From positions 1-17,892 of the forward strand of contig WKLE02006130.1 in the NCBI GenBank assembly GCA_014885115.2: a stretch of 17,892 bases of DNA. The letters are read 5' to 3'. The position numbers and the translations under genes were made by a program. The stretch comes from Asterionellopsis glacialis. Lineage: Eukaryota; Bacillariophyta; Plagiogrammaphyceae; Rhaphoneidales; Asterionellopsidaceae. Below are positions 8,734-17,775 of the stretch, piece after piece; position 1 is the first letter of the stretch; the number at the start of each line of letters is the position of its first letter. The notes below the pieces were generated by a model that was not told where the DNA came from, made no database searches, and saw nothing but the letters and a program-made list of their open reading frames with translations.

Positions 8734-9702
8734 ATGTTTACTACGAAGCAAACCTGCAACAAATCGAAACAGATATTTTTCCATAAACCCATCGAGAGAA
8801 CAATTATCCATAGACCAGCACGAACTTCAAAGTTATACTTACATTTACATTCCATAGGTTTATCGGCGATTCTTCTTATGATTCAGTTTACATCTGCATC
8901 AACAAAGCTTGTGGGGATGACGACACGATTCCAGAATGTTTCTTGCTCATCGTTTGCAACCTTTCGGCCTCGCGGTAGGAATAATGTTTACTTTGCCCCA
9001 AGTTGTCGACCTTGCACTGTGACAAAGAAATCAACAAATCAACAATACGTTAGATTATTTTCTTCGCATACTCCACTTGATGAAAAAGATGACATAGATT
9101 CAAAAGCAGATGCACTTTTTACTCTCCGTCTTGCTGTTCCAACGCCTGATGATATGGAAGATGTTGGTGCAATCCTTTCCATGGGAACAACTGGAGGTGA
9201 TGTCATTTTACTCGGAGGAGATTTAGGAGCAGGAAAGACTTGTTTTTCACGAGGATTTGTACGAACTAGAACTGGAATATCAGATATGCGTGTCACATCA
9301 CCTACCTATTTGTTATCAAATACATATGACGCAGATGACGTAACGATTCATCATATGGATTTGTATCGACTATCTGGAAAGGATGACGATTTGGCCCCGC
9401 TCAACTTTGATTATGTTCTAAAGAATTGCATTTCACTGATAGAGTGGCCTTCTCGTCTTGGAGATGACATACCAAAGAACAGATTAGAAATTGACTTCAA
9501 GATAGATCCTGAATATACTATTGTTTATGACGACGATGAAGAAGAAGACAATGAAGATCAAGTTGACGATGAAAGTCTCACAAGAATTTTGACCCTAGAA
9601 GCATATGGAGTTGAATGGAGGAGACGCCTTCAGCTTCTGGAGAAAGAAGGGTACATCGATGATTTGATAATTGATGATGACGAAAGCGACGAAAATGAAT
9701 GA
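8734..9702 (+). CDS. tsaE: TsaE, tRNA threonylcarbamoyladenosine biosynthesis ATPase, organellar
   Basis: TsaE (YjeE) is the ATPase that works with TsaB and TsaD to make t6A at position 37 of ANN-decoding tRNAs in bacteria and organelles. From the 8734 start the protein is 322 aa. Walker A is GGDLGAGKT (161-169), followed by VTSPTYLLSNTY (187-198), HHMDLYRL (206-213) and SLIEWPSRL (234-242), all family hallmarks. Bacterial TsaE is about 150 aa. The extra length is an N-terminal leader with RLFSS, like a mitochondrial processing site, and a very acidic C-terminal tail rich in Asp and Glu. Later ATGs at 8878 and 8917 are also possible; 8917 gives a compact basic, Ser-rich presequence. Mitochondrial or plastid location is inferred, since cytosolic t6A synthesis does not use TsaE. 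Confidence 0.9.
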   Translation: MFTTKQTCNKSKQIFFHKPIERTIIHRPARTSKLYLHLHSIGLSAILLMIQFTSASTKLVGMTTRFQNVSCSSFATFRPRGRNNVYFAPSCRPCTVTKKSTNQQYVRLFSSHTPLDEKDDIDSKADALFTLRLAVPTPDDMEDVGAILSMGTTGGDVILLGGDLGAGKTCFSRGFVRTRTGISDMRVTSPTYLLSNTYDADDVTIHHMDLYRLSGKDDDLAPLNFDYVLKNCISLIEWPSRLGDDIPKNRLEIDFKIDPEYTIVYDDDEEEDNEDQVDDESLTRILTLEAYGVEWRRRLQLLEKEGYIDDLIIDDDESDENE

Positions 9703-9870
9703 GTTAAAGCTTTTCAAAGATATGATAGTCAATAACGTTGAGCGTGAGAAGTGCGAGAACGACGAATAAGCTTGACAATTAGATTCATAAGCAATGACGT
9801 ATTTTTGTTATTTCAAAGGCGTATCAATGTGCAATAGTGTTCTGAAGATAAACAGTTTTCCTCTGTCTGT

Positions 9871-11600
9871 CTACTGAAAAGATTTGGAATCGTCGCCTTG
9901 TTCAGGTGGTGGAGTCAATTTTCTTCGCCGTGTTCCACGGTCACGTTGTGAGGATCGACGGGCTCCAGCCTGACGAGGACCTGACTCAAGAGAGGGTGCA
10001 CTAGGAGCTTCTGCAACAACATCCCCAGAAGCAACGACTGAACTGACTGGTGCGACAGGTGCTTTCTTCTTGGAACGCTGCTTCTCCACAACTGCCTTTT
10101 TGGCCAATCCCTTTTCAACTGCTTGCGAAGCTGCGTCAGCCAAAGTCCTTACCAAAACGTCTTCTCCGTTCAATGGCTTACGACTAATAGAACCAAAGCC
10201 TTTGGATGCATCACCTGGTGCACGAGTAGCAACGATGCCATTCTCTGAAACTTGGATAATCATTTTTCCCACAGTTGCTGTTTCAAAATTATCTAATTGC
10301 TGCCAAACGATCTCTGTTCGTCCATCACCAGCACGTACAGCATACACAGGTCGTGCCCCAATACGAATTCCGGCAAGCTCATATGTACGCAATACCGCAG
10401 GAGCCCATTTGGTAGCAATCCAATCCGCAAGACGTTCGACATCAGGTACAGAGGAAAATGATGCTTCAAACAATTGTGCACCTGCTCCGGATGAAAGCAT
10501 CTTTTCTACACGACCAAATTCTTCCTCCCATGTTTCATCAGGTACCTCATTTCTTCCACTTTGTGATGAAAGGAACACGTCAAGCCCATCAGCTGCGGAA
10601 ACGGATCCAAGAGCAATGCGGGCAGCTGCCTCACCAACAGAAAGACGGGACGTACGAGAATTGCTACTCTTTAGGGTATTACCAGAAACCGAGAGTGTGG
10701 GATCTACACGAACCGAACGCATTGAATATTCCTCACAGAGAACAGGATCACGTCGAGGTCCACCAATGAGGGGGGAGAAATCAGGCTGTAACCAGAACAA
10801 TAGTTGAGTTAGTGAGAACAAGAAGTAGTCCATTGATCGAATTTTTCTAATCATTTGGAACAAATATTGATACGCACCGATGATTCAGGCACTCCAAATA
10901 GTTCACCATGGCGGAGCTTCACAACCTTAGAAGCATCTGCTGCCATAGCTCCGTCTAGACTAGCAGGGATTTCCACCTTTTTACCGCCCAACAGGGAACC
11001 CAACAAACCACCATCTTTAGTTTCTTCTGCTGCATCGTCAGTATCGGCAGGAAGAATAGCGAGTTTTCTACCACGAACGGACCGTCCGGCTTCTTTTGCT
11101 GCTACTTTAATAGAATCCATGTAACGCTTCACCGGATCTTCTGCATTTTCCTGACGAACAGCATTTTCAACACCATCAAAGGTACACACAAGGCTGTCGG
11201 CTGCTCCGCACCACTGCGATACAGCACCCATTGCTGATTGTGCATCTTCCACTGGTAAAAGCAGACTTTCGGTGTCTGCTCCGGCTAATTCTACCTTTCC
11301 TCCTGCGGCAGCAATAGCGGCGAGAGTCTCCTGGGACAAGGTCACTTTTTTCGAATTTGACGAGTCTGATACAACAAACCAACGTACAGACGATCCCATG
11401 GAAGCTGCCTTCACAGCTGTTGACTCTCCAACACCTCCAGGAGGCGAAATAACAACCAAAGACTTTTGGGCACCATCTTCAGAAGACATGGACATCCATC
11501 GACTTGCTCCATAGTTACGAGTACTTGATTGAGGAACCGTGAAGGCTTCAGAAGTAATGGCACAAGTTGCGGCTAGGAACACTGTAAAGGAAATTCTCAT
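9871..11600 (-). CDS. Plastid-targeted protein with Rossmann-like (atypical SDR/NmrA-like) N-terminal domain, two exons
   Basis: Exons 11600-10878 and 10785-9871 join in phase 0 and encode 545 aa. The N-terminus is a signal peptide ending SEA-F-TVP (cleavage before F20), a classic diatom plastid motif, followed by a Ser/Arg-rich transit segment. A beta strand and glycine-rich loop, LVVISPPGGVGEST (about 48-61), resemble the nucleotide-binding turn of atypical short-chain dehydrogenase/NmrA-like proteins. Later, a RHGELFGVPESSPDFSPLIGGP stretch spanning the splice site resembles the conserved C-terminal part of that fold. The second half has an unrecognised domain (about 280-480), and the protein ends with a Lys/Arg-rich, Pro-rich tail. 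No catalytic YxxxK is obvious, so a scaffold or assembly-factor role is as likely as an enzyme. It is convergent with tsaE, about 170 bp apart. Confidence 0.75.
10786..10877 (-). other. Intron in the Rossmann-like plastid protein gene
   Basis: A 92-nt intron read on the minus strand, with donor GTGCGT after codon TCG and acceptor GGTTACAG before CCTGAT, phase 0. The spliced junction reads GVPESS-PDFSPLIGG. Read-through would stop a few codons after the donor. Confidence 0.82.
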
Positions 11601-12729
11601 TTTCTTTAAAGTCTATTGTCGCCTCAATAATAATTCCACAGATGGGTAACGTTAAACAACTCTAGAATCAACTGTCTCACTTTCAGTCCACCGTTTGTGT
11701 TGAGTGTGTTTTAAGTGTTTTTTCACAATAAAGCGGGCACAGAGAAGATTGAAAAAGACGCAGATCCGTTGTTGGTTCTTCAAAGTGCAACAGCTCTGTG
11801 ATCTGTCCCAGCTCTCAAACTCGAACACTTGGAGGGATGAGTTGTGTTGTGTCGTCCAATAATGAGCCATGATGACGACAACCGGAGTACGTGGTGTCAC
11901 TCCTCAACATATATATTTATTCTTTTTTTTCTCTGAGTCAAAAGAACATAAAAGAAGTGTTTCTTGGAGTTGGAAAAACGGGTCTGTCCGTCTTTCTTGG
12001 GATCTCTCTCTCGACGGAGCATTTCTACTCGAAGTGTGGTATAAATTTTAAAAAACAAGAATCCGATTTACCCGAACCTAACGTCATGCTTCTGCTCGCA
12101 TCCACACCGTCCACACGATTTGCAGCAATTTTGGGCAATAAACGCGAGAAACAAGAATAGCGATCTGTACCAGAGAGATATCCAGAATTTGAGAACTCCG
12201 TTTTGGTCGTACAAAGTACGAACGTCGCTAGTGATGATTGATGATGTCAGTAGTGTATTGCTTTTCAGTAGACTACTTTTTTAGCATCGTTTTCCTTGAA
12301 ATTCAGAATCCGGCGCTCGAATTTCTATGAAGATTCACTTTACTACTCCTACATACTGAACCCATAATAATCTGTCGTGACGCGTATGATTTGTGTCGCA
12401 CACATCAGGCGATCACTCTAACAATCTCTGCCTCAGCAGTAAGAACAGCCATCAGCCTTTGATTCCAAAATCGCAAAGAAGTTAATGATTTCACCGTTAC
12501 CAAGTTAAAATTGTTAATTACCAGTGGAGAAGCCGTCAGTCTGCTTTCTCTCTTCATGCTAACGACGCTAGAAAAGAGTTTCTGTAACATTAAAATACAA
12601 GTGGGTTTCTGCAAACAGAAGAGCTGAATTCATTGTCGAAAGTCGCAAAATAGCTAGCTATACCTACTAGACAGATATTGCGTTTGGAATTGAAAACAGG
12701 GGGGAATCTAAGAAATAAAGAATATCAAT
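11601..12729. other. Divergent intergenic/promoter region upstream of the SLC4 gene
   Basis: About 1.13 kb between the minus-strand plastid-protein gene and the plus-strand transporter gene. Short open frames here (for example 11891-12160) show no recognisable motif and I do not call them. The region should contain both promoters. ACGTCA at 12081-12086 and TGACGC at 12378-12383 are the only motifs I single out. The last 60 bp upstream of the transporter ATG are A-rich, as is common in 5' leaders. Confidence 0.45.
12081..12383. promoter_or_regulatory. Candidate CRE-like hexamers upstream of the SLC4 gene
   Basis: ACGTCA (12081-12086) and TGACGC (12378-12383) are the same two hexamers seen upstream of the repeat-protein gene, but here they are almost 300 bp apart. 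They lie about 350 to 650 bp upstream of the transporter ATG. Chance occurrence is likely, so the call is tentative. Confidence 0.15.
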
Positions 12730-14601
12730 ATGACTTACAATACCATGAGAAAAACTGATAATGGAACTATATACGGAACTTCTGCGGATAAGAATCGTAA
12801 ACTTCTTGCTACAATAGGTTGCATTCTAATAGTTGGATGCAATTCTTTCTCGACCGGACGCACAGCTACATTATCGCAGTTGGCACTGCATTCATCACAT
12901 CGCGGTGTCAGCACAAGTCCAAGAATCCATGGACCGCAAACCAAGTTTCCAAAGACCTATCGCACACGAGAGCGATCATCTTCAAGTGAACTGCATCTAA
13001 CACGCTACCTGGACAATTTAGACTATCTAAGCGGTATGAATTATACTGAACCCATCAAGGCAATCGTAGAGAAGGTTGCAAACAAGAGCACAAAAGTCGT
13101 TAATAGAGTTGTTGCCGACGAATTCTTCGATGATGTAGATAGACGCAAAAAGCATTATGTGTCGGATTGGACGGATGGTGTAAAGAACCTTCGACAGACC
13201 ATTCCTGCAATATTGTTCCTTTACTTCGCTTGCCTAGCTCCTGTTGTTAGTTTCGGAACTATCGCCACCGAAATCACAGATGGTTCCATTGGAGTTGTAG
13301 AGTTTCTTTTGAGCAGTGGAATTAGCGGATCAGCCTATGCAATCCTTTGTGGACAACCCATGGCATTCATTGCCCCTACGGGCTTGACTCTAGCGTTTAT
13401 TTCGGGTCTGTTCCGATTTTGTACGGTCCAGAACATACCTTTCTTTCCTATTTACGGTTGGGTCGGACTTTGGACATCTCTCTTTATGGTTTCTCTTGGT
13501 TTAGGGGGATCAAGTAAGCTAATCCGGTACTGCACTAGATTTACAGACGAGGTGTTCAATGGACTTTTGAGTCTCAATTTCATCTATGAGGCTGTTGTAT
13601 CTTTGAAGCGTAATTTCATGGTAGCAGACCCAATGAACTTGACCATGCCTTTCGTTTCGTTAGCTATGGCGCTAGGGACATGTTGGGGAACCATGCAGTC
13701 CGTTGCTTTTGAAACAACTAGATTCTTCAATCAGAAGGTCAGAACTGCCTTAAAGGACTTTGGTCCGGTTACGATATTTGTTGCCATGTCACTTTTAAAC
13801 CAGCTTCCATCGGTCAAGAAGTTTGCAGTGCCCACTCTGCAAGTTCCAGGAACATTCCAGTTGGCAGGAGGGAGAAATTTCTTAGTACCATTATTGTCTG
13901 TTCCCCTCAAGATGCGGCTTTTATGTGCATTCCCGGCGGTCCTTCTTACAAGTCTCTTTTTTATGGACCAAAATATTAGTGTCCGTGTTGTCAACAATTC
14001 AAGGAACAAATTGAAAAAAGGCTCTGCATACAACATCGATATGGTAGCGCTAGGACTAATCACGGGTGCCTTGTCATTCGTTGGACTTCCTTGGATGTGT
14101 GGTGCTACTGTACAATCTATGAATCATGTTCGAGCCATGACTGAAACGCGATTCAACGAAGAGAAAGAAGATATTGAAGTTGTCAAAGTGACTGAAACAA
14201 GATTGACAGGTTTCGTTGTGCATGTTATGCTTGCTTCCACGATTCGGCTCTTGCCCTTATTATCGTTTCTCCCAATTCCGGTTGTTTCCGGTGTGTTCTT
14301 GTTCCTCGGAAGGAAACTCATGACTGGAAATTCGTTCCTTGTACGAATCAAGGATTCTATTGCAGAAACTAGCCGACTGGCCGCTGACCACCCAATCCGT
14401 GTGTTGGGTCGACGCAAAATGAATGCATTCACAGCAGTGCAAATGTTTTGCTTAATGGGGCTGTGGGGATTCAAAGCGTGCAGTGCTACTGCTATTTTCT
14501 TTCCAAGTGTGATTGGAATGCTCATGGTGATTCGGTCTTTTGTTCTTCCCAAATTTTTCACCGAAAGGGAACTAAAAGCCTTGGGAGACGAAACGCCTTA
14601 A
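12730..14601 (+). CDS. SLC4-family bicarbonate/borate transporter, possibly plastid-targeted
   Basis: Single exon, 623 aa. The membrane core matches SLC4 transporters, which move bicarbonate, often with sodium or in exchange for chloride, or borate. Matching segments in order are FGTIATEITDGSIGVVEFLL (about 175-194), GQPMAFIAPTGLTLAF (208-223), FMDQNIS (411-417), KLKKGSAYNIDM (427-438) and GLPWMCGATVQSMNH (452-466). D413 corresponds to the Asp of sodium-bicarbonate cotransporters (Glu681 in human AE1). Q462 sits where AE1 has the anion-binding Arg730, and Gln is also found there in plant BOR1. Residues 24-40 form a hydrophobic segment ending NS-F-STG, followed by a Ser/Thr/Arg-rich stretch, which suggests a bipartite plastid presequence. 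The large cytoplasmic N-domain of animal SLC4 is absent. An alternative start is Met6. Confidence 0.88.
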   Translation: MTYNTMRKTDNGTIYGTSADKNRKLLATIGCILIVGCNSFSTGRTATLSQLALHSSHRGVSTSPRIHGPQTKFPKTYRTRERSSSSELHLTRYLDNLDYLSGMNYTEPIKAIVEKVANKSTKVVNRVVADEFFDDVDRRKKHYVSDWTDGVKNLRQTIPAILFLYFACLAPVVSFGTIATEITDGSIGVVEFLLSSGISGSAYAILCGQPMAFIAPTGLTLAFISGLFRFCTVQNIPFFPIYGWVGLWTSLFMVSLGLGGSSKLIRYCTRFTDEVFNGLLSLNFIYEAVVSLKRNFMVADPMNLTMPFVSLAMALGTCWGTMQSVAFETTRFFNQKVRTALKDFGPVTIFVAMSLLNQLPSVKKFAVPTLQVPGTFQLAGGRNFLVPLLSVPLKMRLLCAFPAVLLTSLFFMDQNISVRVVNNSRNKLKKGSAYNIDMVALGLITGALSFVGLPWMCGATVQSMNHVRAMTETRFNEEKEDIEVVKVTETRLTGFVVHVMLASTIRLLPLLSFLPIPVVSGVFLFLGRKLMTGNSFLVRIKDSIAETSRLAADHPIRVLGRRKMNAFTAVQMFCLMGLWGFKACSATAIFFPSVIGMLMVIRSFVLPKFFTERELKALGDETP

Positions 14602-14816
14602 ACTAATCTCTACATTCTAAATCATCTCTCATATTTTTTCTTAGGGTCGCACTCACTCTGTGGTGCCTTGTATTTAAAATGATAAGCCCAAGTATTTTTT
14701 AATCAAAATTCACTTTCTGTACGTTAACTACACAAATAAATATTCAGAGTTCTATGGCTACTCTAATCTATGAGCAAATATTTTTTATTTTTATTCTCTC
14801 CTTATTGCAAAATTTT
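14602..14816. terminator. Convergent 3' region between the SLC4 gene and the membrane-protein gene
   Basis: A 215-bp AT-rich gap between convergent stop codons. It contains an AATAAA word on the plus strand near 14734 and T-rich tracts. It probably holds the polyadenylation sites of both transcripts, which may overlap as antisense 3' ends. Confidence 0.4.
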
Positions 14817-15812
14817 CTATTTTTGTTTCACCAATTCAAGATTTATCTCCTCAAACTTCATTGAAAGCTGTTGAAACGTTAGAAACCATAGTCGACAAAG
14901 AGTTATCTCTCGTGTATCAATGCAAAATGCAGATCCTCGTTTACTTTTCTTACACACATTGCAACTGCATATTAGCTTGCCACCTATATCAACTGCAATT
15001 GTAGCATTTTCTTTTTGATTATCTTTCTTGTTGTTGTTGCTGTTTGTTTTGCTGCTGTCGACGCTTAATGATATTGCTTTTCTGTTTTTGGTGGCAAATC
15101 CAAAACCAAGAATAAAATGTACACACAGGAATATGACTCCAACATGTAAAGATTGTTGCCAACGTAAATAAAAAAATGATATACTTAAATTGATGCAATG
15201 TGAACCCAAATCACTGTACGCAAATAAGTGATCAAGGTATGCATACCCAGGGTCTCCTTTAATATTATTCCAAGCTGATCTAACTACCGAGGATGCACGA
15301 TTGAACGAATCAGCCAAAAAAAGTGCCCTAATGTGGATGATCTGTTGGATAATATAGGAAGACGTAAACAAACAAATGAATGAAGCATCACCAGATAATG
15401 GTATCCGTTTTGAAGAGTCGTCATTATTTTCTTGGTGATAATCGTTCCTCATTTTGTGAGTGAAAGTCAGGCTTGCCCAAAAGAACAAGTATATAAAATT
15501 AGAAATAACATCAAATCCAACACCAATAAGTATACTTATGGCAAATGTATCATCAAGGGCACCTAGCACCACTGCACTGTGAGAAGCGACATTTAAGCTT
15601 GCAGAAGCAAACGTGAAACCTCCCAATAGTAACGTTGGAAAAGAGGAATAAGAAGAAAAAGCATCTTCCTCCTGTGGTTGGCTTTGAAGTATATTAAAGA
15701 AGCTACTTCGACGAAAAATCCACAAAAATCCAACGGTATAAATAAGGAAAATGATGATTCCAACGAATGAAAGACGAGGTTTCATCTTGTACAATCGCGC
15801 CAATAAAGGCAA
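14817..15812 (-). CDS. Unrecognised multi-pass membrane protein
   Basis: Single open frame of 331 aa; family not recognised. Hydrophobic segments lie at about 14-33, 58-86, 89-117, 142-167 and 204-240 and predict roughly five to seven membrane spans. A charged loop rich in Asn, Asp and Glu (about 120-138) separates the early spans from the later ones. The C-terminal 90 residues are hydrophilic: an Asn/Lys-rich low-complexity stretch (about 253-268), then a small Cys cluster, CSCNVC (282-287), that could bind a metal or be palmitoylated. A second in-frame Met lies at residue 10. The open frame is long for this AT-rich DNA and has membrane-protein patterning, so it is probably real, but the C-terminal tail could be read-through past an unseen splice site. 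Confidence 0.6.
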   Translation of the reverse strand: MPLLARLYKMKPRLSFVGIIIFLIYTVGFLWIFRRSSFFNILQSQPQEEDAFSSYSSFPTLLLGGFTFASASLNVASHSAVVLGALDDTFAISILIGVGFDVISNFIYLFFWASLTFTHKMRNDYHQENNDDSSKRIPLSGDASFICLFTSSYIIQQIIHIRALFLADSFNRASSVVRSAWNNIKGDPGYAYLDHLFAYSDLGSHCINLSISFFYLRWQQSLHVGVIFLCVHFILGFGFATKNRKAISLSVDSSKTNSNNNKKDNQKENATIAVDIGGKLICSCNVCKKSKRGSAFCIDTREITLCRLWFLTFQQLSMKFEEINLELVKQK

Positions 15813-16058
15813 ATACAGGAAGGAGGGAGGGAGGGTGTAGTCAGGGGGCGTCTTGAGTCTTCACACCGAGGAAAAAAGACTTGTTCTTTTAGAGAAAGAA
15901 CAAAAGATTTTGGAAAAATTATCGTATTATTCGGCAACTCTTTTGAACATGTTCAATGCGCATTGTCGTAAATCATGAAATTATATTTTTACCCTGGCTA
16001 TTCCCCTGTATTATTGTCATATATCTGAATCATGATCGATGTTCCTCCATCTCTGCGT
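15813..16058. other. Upstream region of the membrane-protein gene with a G-rich tract
   Basis: Holds the promoter side of the minus-strand gene. The only notable element is a run of G triplets at 15825-15848 (GGG-A-GGG-A-GGG, then eight bases, then GGGGG), which fits a G-quadruplex pattern on the plus strand, ten to forty bases upstream of the minus-strand ATG. The rest is AT-rich without a gene. Confidence 0.5.
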
Positions 16059-16142
16059 GGTACCTTACCAGGTACCGGAATAAAATGAACTGTGTATCGG
16101 TACCTGGTACACCCTGTACCTGGTACAAGGGTACCAGGTACC
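16059..16142. repeat. Dense GGTACC palindrome cluster (copy 2)
   Basis: Five GGTACC palindromes in 84 bp, at 16059, 16071, 16099, 16130 and 16137. It shares the longer words TTACCAGGTACCGG and CCTGTACCTGGTAC or close variants with the cluster at 7238-7390. It is followed at 16174 and 16187 by two TGTAGAA words spaced 13 bases apart, the same arrangement as at the left end of the window. Confidence 0.8.
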
Positions 16143-16347
16143 GGTAAGTATAAATTGACTGTAGGTGCAACGCTGTAGAATCTACCTGTAGAAATTTGTG
16201 CCCAACAACACACTCTTTTTAATTAACCTGCTTTCAAGTTCTGGAGTTTTTTCTTTTCTCACTCCAATTTGTTTTGCTAAAAAACCCGCAGGACATCCAT
16301 ATAATGCAGCAGCTAAAGTATTTTTAACAGCTATTCAAGATCACTAA

Positions 16348-16869
16348 ATGTGCTTTGAACTCAAGATGCACATTGGCAGGGATAACAAACAATCCAAGAC
16401 AGAAGCCATGTACTTTCCCCCAAGTCTCCTTGAGGAACAATGCACCAACAGAGTAGATGGCAAAGAGAAGATACAGGTAGCAGAAGGTTACATAAACATG
16501 ACCAACAAGTTCAAATACTTAGGATCATGGCTGGCAGAAGATCTTAAAGATTACTACAAAATCAGCATCAGAATCAAGAAAGTCAATCAACAACTTGGTT
16601 CATTGAATAAATTCTTCAAAAGTAACTTTGTAACACAAGACACAACAAGTAGAATTAACCTAGCAATACCACTCAACAAGGTATTGTGGGGATGCAAATT
16701 GTGGGCATTGAATTCCAAATCAAAAAGGAAACTAGAAGCATTCCACCACACAGCACTATGACAACTGTTGGGATATTGCATGCACCACGAACAAAAATAT
16801 CATATCAAGAACTACAATGTGAGACTAGTAAAAGAAACCATACTAGAAGGATGCCCTCAAAGAAGCTAG
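16348..16869 (+). pseudogene. Decayed non-LTR retrotransposon reverse-transcriptase fragment
   Basis: The translation from 16348 carries hallmarks of the C-terminal part of LINE-like reverse transcriptases: a MHIGRD...QSKTEAMYFP stretch, then FKYLGSWLAEDL, a cluster of basic helices, LWGCKLWAL, and KLEAFHHTAL. Homologous frame continues past an in-frame TGA at 16759-16761 (LLGYCMHHEQKYHIKNYNVR) to a TAG at 16867. An in-frame TAA also lies just before the first ATG. The catalytic YADD-box region expected upstream is missing. The piece is therefore a truncated, disabled copy. The plus strand is strikingly rich in A and poor in T, unlike neighbouring genes. Confidence 0.72.
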
Positions 16870-17480
16870 AGCAAGAAATTGGAGACATATCAACAAGAAT
16901 AAAATATCCTATATCCTGTGCAAAACAAGAATCATAACCAAACCAAACAAGGGATGGTATGAAAGACAATACACAATGGAGAATCAATTGCCTTATGTGA
17001 AGACTGTATGACAAAAGGAGATTGGATACATTATAACAAGAATGGATGGAGATACAACAGATCCAACAGATGAAAACCACCACACCAATCAAACAGTATC
17101 TATTAAATAAAACCAAGCACAACTGCATACCTGAAGCAATCTTGACTGACATTGATAGAAAGGAGGAACCTGTGCAGATCATCAAAATAATGAGAGAAGA
17201 AAACTACACTGAATTTGGAGTTAATATTGTGAAATCAGATTACAAACAAAACTGAGTTATCTTTGATGAAAAGGGAAATGTAGAAAACAGAAAAAACAAA
17301 CATAGATACACAAAACTATCCTTGATGAAAAACAAAGAAGGGAAGAAGATAGAAAGCACTGAAATAACAAAGGGCGTATTACTTGAGAAGATAGTAATGC
17401 AGAGAAATATTACAAACACACATGGCCCCTAAAAAAGGTGCGTGACAGAAAAAGAGAAAACAACAAGAATTTAGTACAGG
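16870..17480 (+). mobile_element. Probable continuation of the decayed retroelement
   Basis: The same A-rich, T-poor plus-strand composition continues without a long open frame. Short frames are broken by stops, for example 17046-17255 followed by a TGA and then further readable sequence (VIFDEKGNVENRKNKH). This looks like a decayed coding region, but I cannot match it to a domain. The composition change near 17480-17500 is a plausible 3' end of the element. Confidence 0.4.
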
Positions 17481-17605
17481 CTTACAATCCAATAAGGTTT
17501 AGAACAGAGTTAGTCCTATCATTGTTCTATTAGATGTAATGTACTTTTAGGGTACTTTATTTTGTGTTCCTCTAATCTGCTCCCACAATGGCTTTATTAA
17601 ATAAG

Positions 17606-17641
17606 GCTTTTGCTATCTGTTTACTGGCAGATAGCAAAAGC
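17606..17641. repeat. Perfect 14-bp inverted repeat with an 8-nt loop
   Basis: GCTTTTGCTATCTG at 17606-17619 is the exact reverse complement of CAGATAGCAAAAGC at 17628-17641, with loop TTTACTGG between. It could be the fold-back end of a small transposable element, a transcript hairpin, or the hairpin end of the retroelement. Confidence 0.85.
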
Positions 17642-17775
17642 TGTTTCTCAAGAATCTTAAAAATTGACCGACAAGCTCACCAAAAAAACCTGTGCCAGTG
17701 AATTTTTAAATCTATATAATTTCCAACTAAAATATTATAACGTAAGCAAAAACCCTGCTCGCTCTTGGCATTTAC

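Noticed and set aside
10070..10807. A 245-codon plus-strand frame
   Set aside because: It lies antisense to exon 2 of the Rossmann-like gene, whose sense frame has a spliced plastid presequence and a coherent fold; the antisense product has no recognisable pattern.
11652..12160. Three short overlapping frames upstream of the SLC4 gene
   Set aside because: They overlap each other on both strands, show no family pattern and are near chance length; treated as promoter DNA.
17606..17641. A bacterial-type intrinsic terminator
   Set aside because: The hairpin is perfect but lacks a following T run, and the window is eukaryotic, where such terminators are not expected.
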